NCBI GenBank assembly: GCA_021783435.1
Contig: JAJXUC010000045.1
Location: forward strand, 1 to 24,396
DNA from: Pseudomonadota bacterium
GTDB taxonomy: Bacteria > Pseudomonadota > Gammaproteobacteria > Burkholderiales > Burkholderiaceae
Reading direction: 5' to 3'
Length of the DNA stretch: 24,396 nt
Below, piece after piece: positions 16,755 to 24,396 of this stretch. Positions within the stretch are counted from its first letter, which is position 1; each line of letters begins with the position of its first letter. The translations under genes and the position numbers were made by a program. The notes under the pieces were generated by a model. That model had not been told where the DNA came from, did no database searches, and saw nothing but the letters and a program-made list of their open reading frames with translations.

Positions 16755-17591
16755 TCAGGCGCGGGCGCCGCGCGTCGGCACGGCGTCGGCCTCAATACGC
16801 GCCAGCGCTTCGGCTGCGCGACGCAATGCTGGCAACACCGTCGACGCCTTGTTGGCGGGTAGGCGCATTACCGGCGCCTGTACCGCCACACACAGGTTGG
16901 AGCGGCGGGCGCCTGTGGGCACAAGTACTGCAACGCACAGCAGGCCAGGCAGGAACTCCTCGTTGTCAACGGCATAACCAAGAACCTGAACTTGATCAAT
17001 TTCCTCCTCCAGACGCCGCAGGTCGGTGATCGTGCCTGCGGTGTAGGCCTCCAGCCGGACGTGCGCGAGTAACCGTTGACGCTGAGCCGGCCTCATCTGC
17101 GCAAGCAGCAACTTGCCACTGGCGGAGCAGTGCATCGGCACCCGCGAGCCGGAGTGCAGATAAAAGCGCAGTGGAGCTGCAGTCTCGACACGATCCAGAT
17201 AAAGCACCTCGCTTCCTGCCAACGCGGTGATATTGCAACTCTCCCCCAGTTCTTGCACCACGGCCCGCAGCACCATGCGACGCGCTCCATGGTAGGAGTC
17301 GTTGAGCATGAGACTTTCTGCCAAGCGGCGCAGGCGGACTCCGACGCTGTAGTGCCGGCCATCAACCTGGCGCTGTAGCAACCCAGCGGTTTCGAGTTGT
17401 TGCAGCATGCGATGCAACGTCGGCTTGGGAAGCCCAACGTCCACCACCAGCGATTGCAGTGTGAACGGCTGATCGCGCCCTGCTATGACCTCAAGCAAGC
17501 CGAACAAGCGCAGGGTCGGCGTGTCGCCTCCGGTGTCGGTGGGTCTCTCGGTCATTCCATCGACAAGGTTCATGCTCGTGGCACCCATCAT
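16755..17591 (-). CDS. IclR-family transcriptional regulator (divergent from xsc)
   Basis: An IclR regulator of up to 278 residues. The winged helix-turn-helix is at about 25-85 (TLRLFGLLEVI; LQSLVVDVGLPKPTLHRMLQQLE). The effector domain contains LGESCNITALAGSEVLYLDRVE and VPMHCSASGKLLLAQM, closely parallel to the regulator at 11443. The start is uncertain: ATG 17591 lies only 2 bp from the operator palindrome, so internal ATGs at 17573 or 17555 are as likely. It heads the leftward operon with cobS and cobT and is divergent from xsc. It most likely senses a sulfonate or sulfoacetaldehyde and activates xsc-pta; that effector is inferred. Confidence 0.92.
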   Translation of the reverse strand: MMGATSMNLVDGMTERPTDTGGDTPTLRLFGLLEVIAGRDQPFTLQSLVVDVGLPKPTLHRMLQQLETAGLLQRQVDGRHYSVGVRLRRLAESLMLNDSYHGARRMVLRAVVQELGESCNITALAGSEVLYLDRVETAAPLRFYLHSGSRVPMHCSASGKLLLAQMRPAQRQRLLAHVRLEAYTAGTITDLRRLEEEIDQVQVLGYAVDNEEFLPGLLCVAVLVPTGARRSNLCVAVQAPVMRLPANKASTVLPALRRAAEALARIEADAVPTRGARA

Positions 17592-17593
17592 TT

Positions 17594-17636
17594 GAATTCC
17601 AATAATTGATACATTTTATACCGAATTATCGAATTC
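17594..17636. promoter_or_regulatory. Long AT-rich inverted repeat between iclR and xsc
   Basis: GAATTC-N2-ATAATT on the left mirrors AATTAT-N1-GAATTC on the right, separated by 16 bp. The right half also contains GAATT-N4-AATTC. The repeat ends 4 bp before the xsc -35 box, fitting an IclR-type activator site, and abuts the regulator's own start, fitting autoregulation. It is far more AT-rich than its surroundings. Confidence 0.6.
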
Positions 17637-17640
17637 CATG

Positions 17641-17669
17641 TTGACGGCTACGTTTCATGCGCCTATATT
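17641..17669 (+). promoter_or_regulatory. Sigma70 promoter of xsc-pta
   Basis: TTGACG (17641-17646) and TATATT (17664-17669) are spaced by exactly 17 bp. Transcription would begin near 17676, leaving a leader of about 68 nt before the xsc ATG. The operator-like inverted repeat sits immediately upstream. Confidence 0.65.
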
Positions 17670-17743
17670 TCACCACGCCAACTATGGAATGTTTCGTCCC
17701 GTTTTCACTCAATTTATTTAGTTCTCGACAGGAGCCAGCGATC

Positions 17744-19564
17744 ATGAGCCAGTTCATTCCCACCGACAGTCGCAAGGTTGTCATCGGTCAGCAGAAGATG
17801 ACCCCTTCCGAAGCTTTCGTCGAAACCATGGCCGCCAACGGCGTCACCGACATATTCGGGATCATGGGTTCGGCATTCATGGATGCGATGGACATCTTCG
17901 CGCCGGCCGGGATCCGACTGATTCCGGTAGTCCACGAACAAGGTGCGGCACACATGGCCGATGGCTATGCGCGCGTCAGTGGTCGCCACGGCGTAGTCAT
18001 CGGGCAAAACGGCCCGGGGATCAGCAACTGCGTAACCGCCATTGCTGCTGCATACTGGGCGCATAGCCCGGTGGTCATCGTGACCCCCGAGACCGGAACC
18101 ATGGGTATGGGTCTGGGCGGCTTCCAAGAAGCCCACCAGTTACCGATGTTCCAGGAATTCACCAAGTACCAGGGCCACGTGGTGAATCCCAAGCGCATGG
18201 CCGAGTTCACGGGACGTTGCTTCGATCGCGCAATGAGTGAGATGGGGCCGACCCAGTTGAATATCCCGCGCGACTACTTCTACGGCGAGATCACCTGCGA
18301 GATTCCAAAGCCAATGCGCGTAGAGCGCGGTGCAGGAGGCGAGCAAAGCCTTAACGAAGCCGCCGAACTACTGGCCACGGCGAAATTTCCGGTGATCCTG
18401 GCTGGAGGCGGGGTTGTCATGGGTGATGCGGTCGAAGAGTGCAGGCAACTGGCCGAGCGCTTGGGCGCTCCTGTAGTGACAGGCTACCTGCGCAACGATG
18501 CCTTCCCAGCCAGCCACCCGCTGTGGGCCGGTCCGCTGGGGTACCAGGGCGCAAAAGCGGCCATGAAGCTGATCGCCCAGGCTGACGTCGTGGTCGCGCT
18601 AGGCTCGCGTATGGGCCCCTTCGGAACCCTGCCCCAGCATGGCATGGACTACTGGCCGAAAAACGCCAAGATCATCCAGGTCGAGGCCGATCACACCAAC
18701 CTTGGCCTAGTGAAAAAGATCACCGTCGGTATTTTTGGTGATGCCAAGGCGGTAGCGCTGGCACTGACTCAGCGCCTGGCCTCACGCACCCTCGAATGTG
18801 ACGCGACCAAAGTACAGCGCGCAGCGACCATCCAGAGCGAGAAGGAGGCTTGGGAGCGCGAACTCGACACATGGACCCACGAGCGCGATCCGTACAGCCT
18901 GGACATGATTGAGGAAGCCAAGGGCGAGAAGACCCCAACTGGCGGTCAGTACCTGCATCCCCGCCAAGTCCTGCGCGAGCTGGAAAAGGCCTTGCCACCG
19001 CGGGCCATGGTGTCGACCGATATCGGCAACATCAACTCGGTAGCCAACAGCTACCTGCGGTTTGAAGAGCCACGCAGCTTTTTCGCACCGATGAGTTTTG
19101 GCAACTGCGGCTATGCTCTTCCGACCATCATCGGCGCCAAGCTTGCGGCGCCAGACCGTCCCGCGATCGCCTATGCCGGTGACGGCGCGTGGGCGATGAG
19201 CATGGTCGAGATCATGACTTCTGTGCGCCACGACATTCCGGTCACCGCAGTGGTGTTTCACAACCGTCAGTGGGGTGCGGAGAAGAAGAACCAGGTCGAT
19301 TTCTACAACCGCCGCTTCGTCGCGGGCGAGCTGGAAAGCCAGAGCTTTGCCGGCATCGCCAAAGCGATGGGAGCCGAAGGCATCGTGGTCGATCGGCTCG
19401 AGGACGTCGGCGCTGCGCTCAAACGCGCGCTAGACATGCAGATGAATCAGAAAAAGACCTGCGTCATCGAGATCATGTGCACCCGCGAACTCGGCGACCC
19501 GTTCCGCCGTGACGCGCTGAGCAAGCCCGTGCGCTTCCTCGACAAGTACAAGGATTATGTCTGA
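17744..19564 (+). CDS. xsc: Sulfoacetaldehyde acetyltransferase (thiamine-diphosphate dependent)
   Basis: A 606-residue cytoplasmic enzyme that converts sulfoacetaldehyde plus phosphate to acetyl phosphate and sulfite, the desulfonation step in taurine and isethionate breakdown. The expected catalytic Glu is in VVHEQGAAHMADGYA (Glu65). GPGISNCVTAIAAAYWAHSP and GLGGFQEAHQLPMFQ are Xsc-like. The diphosphate-binding motif runs from GDGAWAMSMVEI (about 479) to FHNRQWGAEKKNQVDFYNRR. Start is ATG 17744 because AGGAG lies 9 bp upstream; the open frame from 17657 overlaps the promoter. Length fits the family. It is followed by pta after 99 bp. Confidence 0.95.
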   Translation: MSQFIPTDSRKVVIGQQKMTPSEAFVETMAANGVTDIFGIMGSAFMDAMDIFAPAGIRLIPVVHEQGAAHMADGYARVSGRHGVVIGQNGPGISNCVTAIAAAYWAHSPVVIVTPETGTMGMGLGGFQEAHQLPMFQEFTKYQGHVVNPKRMAEFTGRCFDRAMSEMGPTQLNIPRDYFYGEITCEIPKPMRVERGAGGEQSLNEAAELLATAKFPVILAGGGVVMGDAVEECRQLAERLGAPVVTGYLRNDAFPASHPLWAGPLGYQGAKAAMKLIAQADVVVALGSRMGPFGTLPQHGMDYWPKNAKIIQVEADHTNLGLVKKITVGIFGDAKAVALALTQRLASRTLECDATKVQRAATIQSEKEAWERELDTWTHERDPYSLDMIEEAKGEKTPTGGQYLHPRQVLRELEKALPPRAMVSTDIGNINSVANSYLRFEEPRSFFAPMSFGNCGYALPTIIGAKLAAPDRPAIAYAGDGAWAMSMVEIMTSVRHDIPVTAVVFHNRQWGAEKKNQVDFYNRRFVAGELESQSFAGIAKAMGAEGIVVDRLEDVGAALKRALDMQMNQKKTCVIEIMCTRELGDPFRRDALSKPVRFLDKYKDYV

Positions 19565-19585
19565 GTGTCTGAGCGACGAGCGACA

Positions 19586-19613
19586 AGCGGCGGCTGCTTT
19601 CCCAGCCGCTGCT
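19586..19613 (+). other. Hairpin between xsc and pta
   Basis: AGCGGCGGCTG and CAGCCGCTGCT pair with one mismatch around a CTTTCC loop. No T-run follows, so it is not an intrinsic terminator; it may stabilise the xsc end of the mRNA or tune the xsc:pta ratio. Confidence 0.4.
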
Positions 19614-19663
19614 CCATAGCGAAGGCGCGCTCCGCACGGCGCCCACAGCACAACGGTGAGCTC

Positions 19664-20650
19664 ATGAGCATTGTGAACCCCCAGGCCGCCAGCGCATCCC
19701 ACCCGCGTCTGCAGGCGCTGATCAATCGCGCTCACGAGTTGGCCGCCGTACACCAAGCAGCAATCGGCCTCGTGCATCCCTGCGACGCCATGGCGGTGCG
19801 TTCGGCGGCATGTATCCGCGACGCGGCGATTGGGCGCCCAGTTTTGATCGGCCATCCAGAACTGATTGAACGCGCGGCGGCCGCCGCTGAAATCGATTGC
19901 CGCGACTTCGAAATCATTCCGACGGCAGAACAAGCCCCTGAGGCTGCGCGCCAAGCAACATCACTAGCCCGCGACGGTACGCTGAGCGCGCTGATGAAGG
20001 GTTCGCTGCACACCGACGAACTGATGTCGGCGGTAGTCGACCGAGCCAATGGGCTGCGCAGCGACAGCCGCATCAGCCACGTGTTCCTATTCGATCTGCC
20101 GCGCTATCACAAACTGCTCGCGCTGGCTGATTGCGTGGTCAACATCACGCCTAATCTCAAAACAAAGCAAGACATTCTCGGCAACACCATCGGGCTGCTA
20201 CGGTGCATCGGGATCGAACAACCCAAGGTCGCTATCGTCGCCGCGGTGGAAACTGTCAACCCAGCGATTCAGGCCACTGTCGACGCCCAAGATCTAGTAC
20301 GCCAGGGTCAAGCCGGCACGTGGCTGGGAGCTATCGTCGAAGGCCCGCTGGGATTCGACAATGCCTTTTCGATGGAAGCGGCGCAGACCAAAAACATCGA
20401 CTCCAGCTGCGCCGGCGATTTCGATTTCATGCTCGTGCCAGACCTTAACGCTGGCAACCTGCTGTACAAAAGTTTCGTCTACGTCGGTGGAGGTGAATGC
20501 GCGGGACTTGTTCTGGGCGCACGCACCCCGATTGTGTTGACTTCACGCGCGGATTCGCTGATGGCGCGGTTGGCTTCGGTGGCACTCGCCGTGGTGGCTA
20601 CGCAGGGCGATGCGCCATCGAAGTTCAATCGTTCTGGCCGCACAGAATGA
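19664..20650 (+). CDS. pta: Phosphate acetyltransferase
   Basis: A 328-residue short-form phosphotransacetylase, turning the acetyl phosphate from Xsc into acetyl-CoA. Recognisable are DAMAVRSAACIRDAAIGRPVLIG near the start, SALMKGSLHTDELMSAVV, the ITPNLKTKQDILGNTIGL region, VAIVAAVETVNPAIQATVDA and the C-terminal GGGECAGLVLGARTPIVLTSRAD. The ATG at 19664 is preceded by GGTGAG; the open frame upstream from 19565 is the xsc-pta spacer. It lacks the N-terminal regulatory domain of the long Pta, as is usual for Pta in xsc clusters. It is the last rightward gene of the cluster; soeC converges on it after 286 bp, in which no gene was seen. Confidence 0.94.
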   Translation: MSIVNPQAASASHPRLQALINRAHELAAVHQAAIGLVHPCDAMAVRSAACIRDAAIGRPVLIGHPELIERAAAAAEIDCRDFEIIPTAEQAPEAARQATSLARDGTLSALMKGSLHTDELMSAVVDRANGLRSDSRISHVFLFDLPRYHKLLALADCVVNITPNLKTKQDILGNTIGLLRCIGIEQPKVAIVAAVETVNPAIQATVDAQDLVRQGQAGTWLGAIVEGPLGFDNAFSMEAAQTKNIDSSCAGDFDFMLVPDLNAGNLLYKSFVYVGGGECAGLVLGARTPIVLTSRADSLMARLASVALAVVATQGDAPSKFNRSGRTE

Positions 20651-20936
20651 AACTTGATTGATTGAGCCCGCAAACCAAACATCACCTTGGTGGTTCTACG
20701 CCGATTCACGCTCACATGTATCAGTAGTGGAGCAGCCTCTCCAGGCATCTATTCCAAGCCGGATCCTTGAGATCGTGCCCGGTTGTGGTCACCCACTGCT
20801 GCAGTTCGGTCTACCGCCCGGGCTCAGTGGCGAACTCGCGCCAATATGGTGCTGGCCTGCGGTTTACGGGTAGGTTGTGTAGGGTTTGTTCCGCCAAGAT
20901 GTATCCGGCAAGTCGATGCAATTGCCAGCGCGAGCA

Positions 20937-21872
20937 TCAATGCGCTGCCGCGTAATAGCGGTTTTGCGGATGGCGCACCTGCGCAAAGAACCACCAGCGC
21001 TCCAGCACCAGCCCGGCCATGTGCAGCAGCCAGGCGGCCAGCAACCAGCCCGTGGGCCGTGCCGCACCGGCAGCAGCGCCCAGCAGCGCCAGGGGCAGCC
21101 CGAAGCCGAGCACGGCAAAGCCCACTTGCACCGCCGCCACGCGCATGGCGCTGGCGCCATGCGTGAACTCGTGCAGATTGAAGCTGCCGGCGGTGAAGCC
21201 GCGCGAAATCTGCCGGATGGCACCCGAGCGCACACCGATGGCCGTGGCCAGGCTGCCCGCCGGCTGCAGCCGGGCGTTGCGCAGGAACAGCGCCATGCGC
21301 GCCAGCGCCGCCGCCAGGGTGAGCACCAGGGCCGAGGCCACCAAGGCGCGCACCGGCAGGCCCTGCCAGGCGAACAGCAGCGCGGCGAGGATGAAACCCG
21401 AGGCCAGGCCCATGAGCACGAAATTCACCAGGGTCCAGGGCGTGGCCCACTCGCGGATGAAACGCACCCCGGCATAGATCATCGCGGTGCAGACCCACAA
21501 GACGGCCGCGGCCAGCGCCAGCAGCACGAAGGCCAGTAGCTGCGACAGGGTCCCCCCCCAGCGCAGCGCTGCCCAGCAGAGCGCGGCCATGCCGAGAAAC
21601 GCCGGCAGGGCGATGACCTCGCGCGACAGCCAGGAGGTGCGCCACATCGCCGCGGCGCGCCAGGCGCGCTCGGGCCGACCCAGGTGCAGGAACGAGGCGA
21701 CCAAGCCCCCGGCGCCGAGCAGCAGCACGCTGAGCAGGCCGCCCGGCACCAAGCCCTGCGCCATCGCCATGCCGCCGAAGGCACCCAGAACCACCAGGGT
21801 CAGCGCCACGGCCAGGCCTTGAGCGCAGCCGATCCACGTCGTCAGGAATAAAACAGACCAGGCTGGACGCAT
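20937..21872 (-). CDS. soeC: Membrane anchor subunit of sulfite dehydrogenase (DmsC/NrfD-like)
   Basis: A 311-residue integral membrane protein with about eight hydrophobic segments, of the DmsC type. SFLHLGRPERAWRA followed by TSWLSREV is the landmark loop of that family. It would anchor the iron-sulfur and molybdenum subunits to the inner membrane and pass electrons to quinone. The ATG at 21872 is 2 bp after the soeB stop, so the two are coupled. The larger open frame extending to 22604 is the antisense-free continuation through soeB in another frame and is not coding. DmsC of a DMSO reductase is the alternative; the SoeA-like sequence of the catalytic subunit and nearby sulfite production favour SoeC. 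Confidence 0.82.
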   Translation of the reverse strand: MRPAWSVLFLTTWIGCAQGLAVALTLVVLGAFGGMAMAQGLVPGGLLSVLLLGAGGLVASFLHLGRPERAWRAAAMWRTSWLSREVIALPAFLGMAALCWAALRWGGTLSQLLAFVLLALAAAVLWVCTAMIYAGVRFIREWATPWTLVNFVLMGLASGFILAALLFAWQGLPVRALVASALVLTLAAALARMALFLRNARLQPAGSLATAIGVRSGAIRQISRGFTAGSFNLHEFTHGASAMRVAAVQVGFAVLGFGLPLALLGAAAGAARPTGWLLAAWLLHMAGLVLERWWFFAQVRHPQNRYYAAAH

Positions 21873-21874
21873 GG

Positions 21875-22855
21875 TCAACGCCCTGCGAAGGGGGCGGCAG
21901 GCCACGGCGACGCCGCCGTGCCCGGCGGCGCGTGGCAACTGCAGCCGCCGCCTGCATGGTGCTCGCCTGCAGCGCTGCCGGTGGTGTGGCTGCCGCCGCA
22001 GGCGCTGCCGGCACTGGCGCGCGGTGCCGCGCTGGGCTTGCCGGCAGCGCGCGCCGGCCTGCGCTTGAAGAGACGTGCCAGCAGGCTTTCGCTGTCGCGC
22101 AGCAAGGCGGTGGCGGCGACGCCTTCGCCGACGTCGGCCCGTGCGGGTTGCGCTGCGGGTTGCGCTGCGGCTTGGGTGGCAGGCCGGGACGGGACCGCGG
22201 CCGGGCCGCCTGCCGCGCCGTCCTGCAGACCTGCGGCCACCATCGCCCGGCGCGGCAGATAGTGGTTGGCGGGACGGGTGCCGAGTTCGGGCATCAGGGC
22301 GTAGCCGCCCCGGCTGCGGATGGCCTGCGACACCTCGGACTCGGGGTCGTGCACATCGCCGAACAGCCGCGCATGGGTCGGGCAGGCGTTGACGCAGGCG
22401 GGCTTGCGGCGCTCCGGCGGCGTGGCCTCGTCGTAGACCCGGTCCACGCACAGGGTGCATTTGGTCATGATGCCGCGGTCCTCGTCGAACTCGCGGGCGC
22501 CGTAGGGGCAGGCCCAGGCGCAGTATTTGCAGCCGATGCACTTGTCGGCATCCACCAGCACGATGCCGTCTTCCTTGCGCTTGTAGGAGGCGCCCGTGGG
22601 GCATACGGGCACGCAGGGCGGCTCCTCGCAGTGCAGGCAGCTCTTGGGGAAATGCACCACCTGGGTGTTGGGAAACTGCCCTACTTCGAAGGTCTGCACG
22701 CGGTTGAAAAACACGCCGGCGGTGTCAGGGCCGTAAGGGTCTTGATCGCTCAAGGGGCCGGCAGCGCCCGAGGTGTTCCATTGCTTGCAGGACGTGACGC
22801 AGGCATGGCAGCCGACGCAGACATCCAGGTCGATGACCAGGGCGAGTTGGGTCAT
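21875..22855 (-). CDS. soeB: Four-cluster ferredoxin subunit of sulfite dehydrogenase (SoeB/DmsB-like)
   Basis: A 326-residue electron-transfer subunit. Four [4Fe-4S] cysteine groups are visible: C13/16/19/23, C73/76/81/85, C106/109/112/116 and C133/136 with C154/C158. They sit in the normal DmsB order over residues 1-165. After about residue 210 there is a long Ala/Pro/Arg-rich extension not expected of this family, ending in a Cys/His-rich tail (CGGSH, EHHAGGGCSCH). The ATG overlaps the soeA stop by 4 bp. It would carry electrons from the molybdenum site in SoeA to SoeC. Assignment to SoeB instead of DmsB or PsrB rests on its neighbours. Confidence 0.85.
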   Translation of the reverse strand: MTQLALVIDLDVCVGCHACVTSCKQWNTSGAAGPLSDQDPYGPDTAGVFFNRVQTFEVGQFPNTQVVHFPKSCLHCEEPPCVPVCPTGASYKRKEDGIVLVDADKCIGCKYCAWACPYGAREFDEDRGIMTKCTLCVDRVYDEATPPERRKPACVNACPTHARLFGDVHDPESEVSQAIRSRGGYALMPELGTRPANHYLPRRAMVAAGLQDGAAGGPAAVPSRPATQAAAQPAAQPARADVGEGVAATALLRDSESLLARLFKRRPARAAGKPSAAPRASAGSACGGSHTTGSAAGEHHAGGGCSCHAPPGTAASPWPAAPFAGR

Positions 22856-24396
22856 GGGCGGGCCTTGGGTTGAGTCGCCGTGGGTTTGTGCATGCGCCCG
22901 GCGTGGTATTGCAGCACCTGCTCGTGCGATTGCGGCCCGGCGTGCTGGCCGGGGGTGCGCGGCAGCGCGGCGTGGCGGGGCCAGCTGGCGTCGGCATCAA
23001 CCGCTTGCAGCATGTCGGCCGCTTGCGGCAGGGGGGCGCCGTGGACTGCGGCGTAGGCATCCTCGCCAGTGGTCATCTCGGGCGCGTCGGCCGGCAGCAG
23101 GCGCACCCGCACGTCGTACCAGCCGGCCTGGCCGGTGATGGGGTCGCTGTTGGACAGGGGGCCCGGCGCGCCTGGTCGGCCGGGCAGCTCGTCAGTGATC
23201 AGGTGGTTGAGCAGGAAGCCGCGGCGCGACTCGGCCGCGCCCGGCTGCAGGCCCCAGGCGCCGCTGGCCTTGCCGATGGCGTTCCAGGTCCACACCGTGC
23301 CGGGCTCCACCGCCTCGGAATACTGTGCGACGCAGCGCACCCGGCCCCAGGGCGACTCCACCCACAGCCAGGCGCCGTCATCCACCCCGGCTCGGCCTGC
23401 GGTGTGCGGGTGGACGAACAAGGGGTTGTGGCCGTGGATCTGCCGCAGCCAGGCGTTTTGCGCGTCCCAGGCGTGGTACATGGCCATGGGCCGTTGCGTC
23501 ACCGCCGCCAGCGGGAAGGCCGCGGCATCGGTCTGCGCCTGCTCCAAGGGCGGCTGCCAGAACGGCAAGGGATCGAAATGGTGGGCGATGCGCGCGCGCA
23601 GATGCGCCGGTGGCTGGCGACGCGGCTGGGCCGGGCTGGCGACGGCTGCCTCCTCGGTGCGGCCACGCGCGGCCAGGCGGAACTTCTGCAGCACCTCGCT
23701 GTAGATGGCGATGACCACCGGGTCGTCGCGCCGCCTCCAGCCCATCTCCTTGGCGTAGCGCAGGTAGTCGCGGTTGACGCCGCGCAGGTAGTGCAGGTTC
23801 TCGGGCAGGGGGGTGTAGTGCACGCAGTCGTTCTCGGCGTAGCGCTCCCACTGCTCGGGGTTGGGCTCGCCCTTGAGCGTCTTGCTGCCGTCCTTGCCGC
23901 GCCAGCCGCTGAGAAAGCCCACGCCGGAGCCGGGCGCGGTCTCAAAGTTGACGATGAAGTCGGTGTACCCCTTGTACTTGCGGCTGCCGTCGGCGGCGGT
24001 GAAGGCCGGAAAGCCCAGGCGCGAGGCCAGCTCGATCAGCACCTCCTGGAACGGGCGGCAGGCGCCCAGGGCCGGCACCACGGGCACGCGCACCGAGTCC
24101 ATGGCGCCGTCGAATTCGGAGATCGGGCGGTCGAGCATGGACATGGCATCGAAGCGTTCCAGATAGCTGGTGTCGGGCAGCACCAGATCGGCGAAGGCCA
24201 CCATCTCGGACTGGAAGGCGTCGCACACCACGAGGAAGGGAATCTTGTGCTCGCCGTCGGCACGCTTATCGGTGAGCATGCGACGCACGCGCTGGGTGTT
24301 CATGGCCGAGTTCCACGCCATGTTGGACATGAAGATCAGCAGCGTGTCGATGGGGTAGGGGTCGCCGCGCCAGGCGTTGGTGATGACGTTGTGCAT
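22852..24396 (-). CDS. soeA: Molybdopterin catalytic subunit of sulfite dehydrogenase, C-terminal part (cut by window edge)
   Basis: The last 514 residues of a large molybdopterin oxidoreductase; the N-terminal [4Fe-4S] and first molybdopterin domains lie beyond the right edge, so the ATG at 24396 is internal. Recognisable features include FADLVLPDTSYLERFD, LDRPISEFDG, YSEVLQKFRLA, the very SoeA-like QRPMAMYHAWDAQNAWLRQI, and the C-terminal molydopterin-binding WTWNAIGKASGAW and FLLNHLITDELP. In sulfur oxidisers the SoeABC complex oxidises sulfite to sulfate in the cytoplasm and reduces quinone. Release of sulfite by Xsc next door makes that role sensible. A polysulfide, thiosulfate or DMSO reductase is the main alternative. 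Confidence 0.8.
   Translation of the reverse strand: MHNVITNAWRGDPYPIDTLLIFMSNMAWNSAMNTQRVRRMLTDKRADGEHKIPFLVVCDAFQSEMVAFADLVLPDTSYLERFDAMSMLDRPISEFDGAMDSVRVPVVPALGACRPFQEVLIELASRLGFPAFTAADGSRKYKGYTDFIVNFETAPGSGVGFLSGWRGKDGSKTLKGEPNPEQWERYAENDCVHYTPLPENLHYLRGVNRDYLRYAKEMGWRRRDDPVVIAIYSEVLQKFRLAARGRTEEAAVASPAQPRRQPPAHLRARIAHHFDPLPFWQPPLEQAQTDAAAFPLAAVTQRPMAMYHAWDAQNAWLRQIHGHNPLFVHPHTAGRAGVDDGAWLWVESPWGRVRCVAQYSEAVEPGTVWTWNAIGKASGAWGLQPGAAESRRGFLLNHLITDELPGRPGAPGPLSNSDPITGQAGWYDVRVRLLPADAPEMTTGEDAYAAVHGAPLPQAADMLQAVDADASWPRHAALPRTPGQHAGPQSHEQVLQYHAGRMHKPTATQPKARP

Noticed and set aside
15893..17029. 378-codon rightward open frame across cobS and iclR
   Set aside because: Antisense to two well-supported genes and without recognisable motifs.
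20651..20936. Possible terminator or small gene between pta and soeC
   Set aside because: Only a CACC-TT-GGTG hairpin with too small a loop and no T-run was found, and short ORFs there have no support.
20937..22604. 555-codon leftward open frame as one long protein
   Set aside because: Only its C-terminal 311 codons are soeC; the first part is an alternate frame of soeB, whose four cysteine clusters are unambiguous.

Overview
The window is high-GC bacterial DNA. It most resembles a betaproteobacterium (Burkholderiales-like, possibly a sulfur oxidiser), judging from the DmsC-type sulfite dehydrogenase genes, the Xsc/Pta pair and the general protein character. That placement is inference; no rRNA or other marker gene is present.

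Region 1 (1-11334) is a type I restriction-modification locus that has been split open. hsdM (cut by the left edge) and hsdS overlap and read rightward, but hsdR begins only at 8125. The roughly 5.7 kb between them holds accessory DNA: (a) two leftward integron-type gene cassettes without an integrase, namely a frameshifted small membrane protein followed by a good attC site, and a P-loop ATPase whose stop codon lies in a second, decayed attC; (b) a gene-poor stretch with recombination-site-like repeats; (c) a higBA toxin-antitoxin pair with a palindromic operator; (d) a duplicated remnant of the hsdR 5' end; (e) a two-gene unit ending in a DUF1828-type protein; and (f) three copies of an ~53-80 bp repeat whose differences follow a codon pattern.

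Region 2 (11443-20650) reads as a C2-sulfonate catabolic cluster. An IclR regulator is divergent from a GMC flavin alcohol dehydrogenase, which is a good candidate for isethionate dehydrogenase. A second IclR regulator heads a leftward operon with a CobS-like AAA+ ATPase and a CobT-like VWA protein. Divergent from it are xsc (sulfoacetaldehyde acetyltransferase) and pta (phosphate acetyltransferase). Both divergent intergenic regions contain a palindrome just upstream of a sigma70-like -35 box, the layout expected of an IclR-type activator.

Region 3 (20937-24396) is a leftward soeABC-type operon: molybdopterin subunit (cut by the right edge), four-cluster ferredoxin subunit and DmsC-like membrane anchor. 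It would oxidise sulfite to sulfate in the quinone pool.

Together, regions 2 and 3 suggest alcohol sulfonate -> sulfoacetaldehyde -> acetyl phosphate + sulfite, then acetyl-CoA and sulfate. The most unexpected element is the CobS/CobT-like MoxR-VWA pair, which has no CobN chelatase or other cobalamin gene nearby. It may be an activase or maturation system for one of the sulfonate enzymes.
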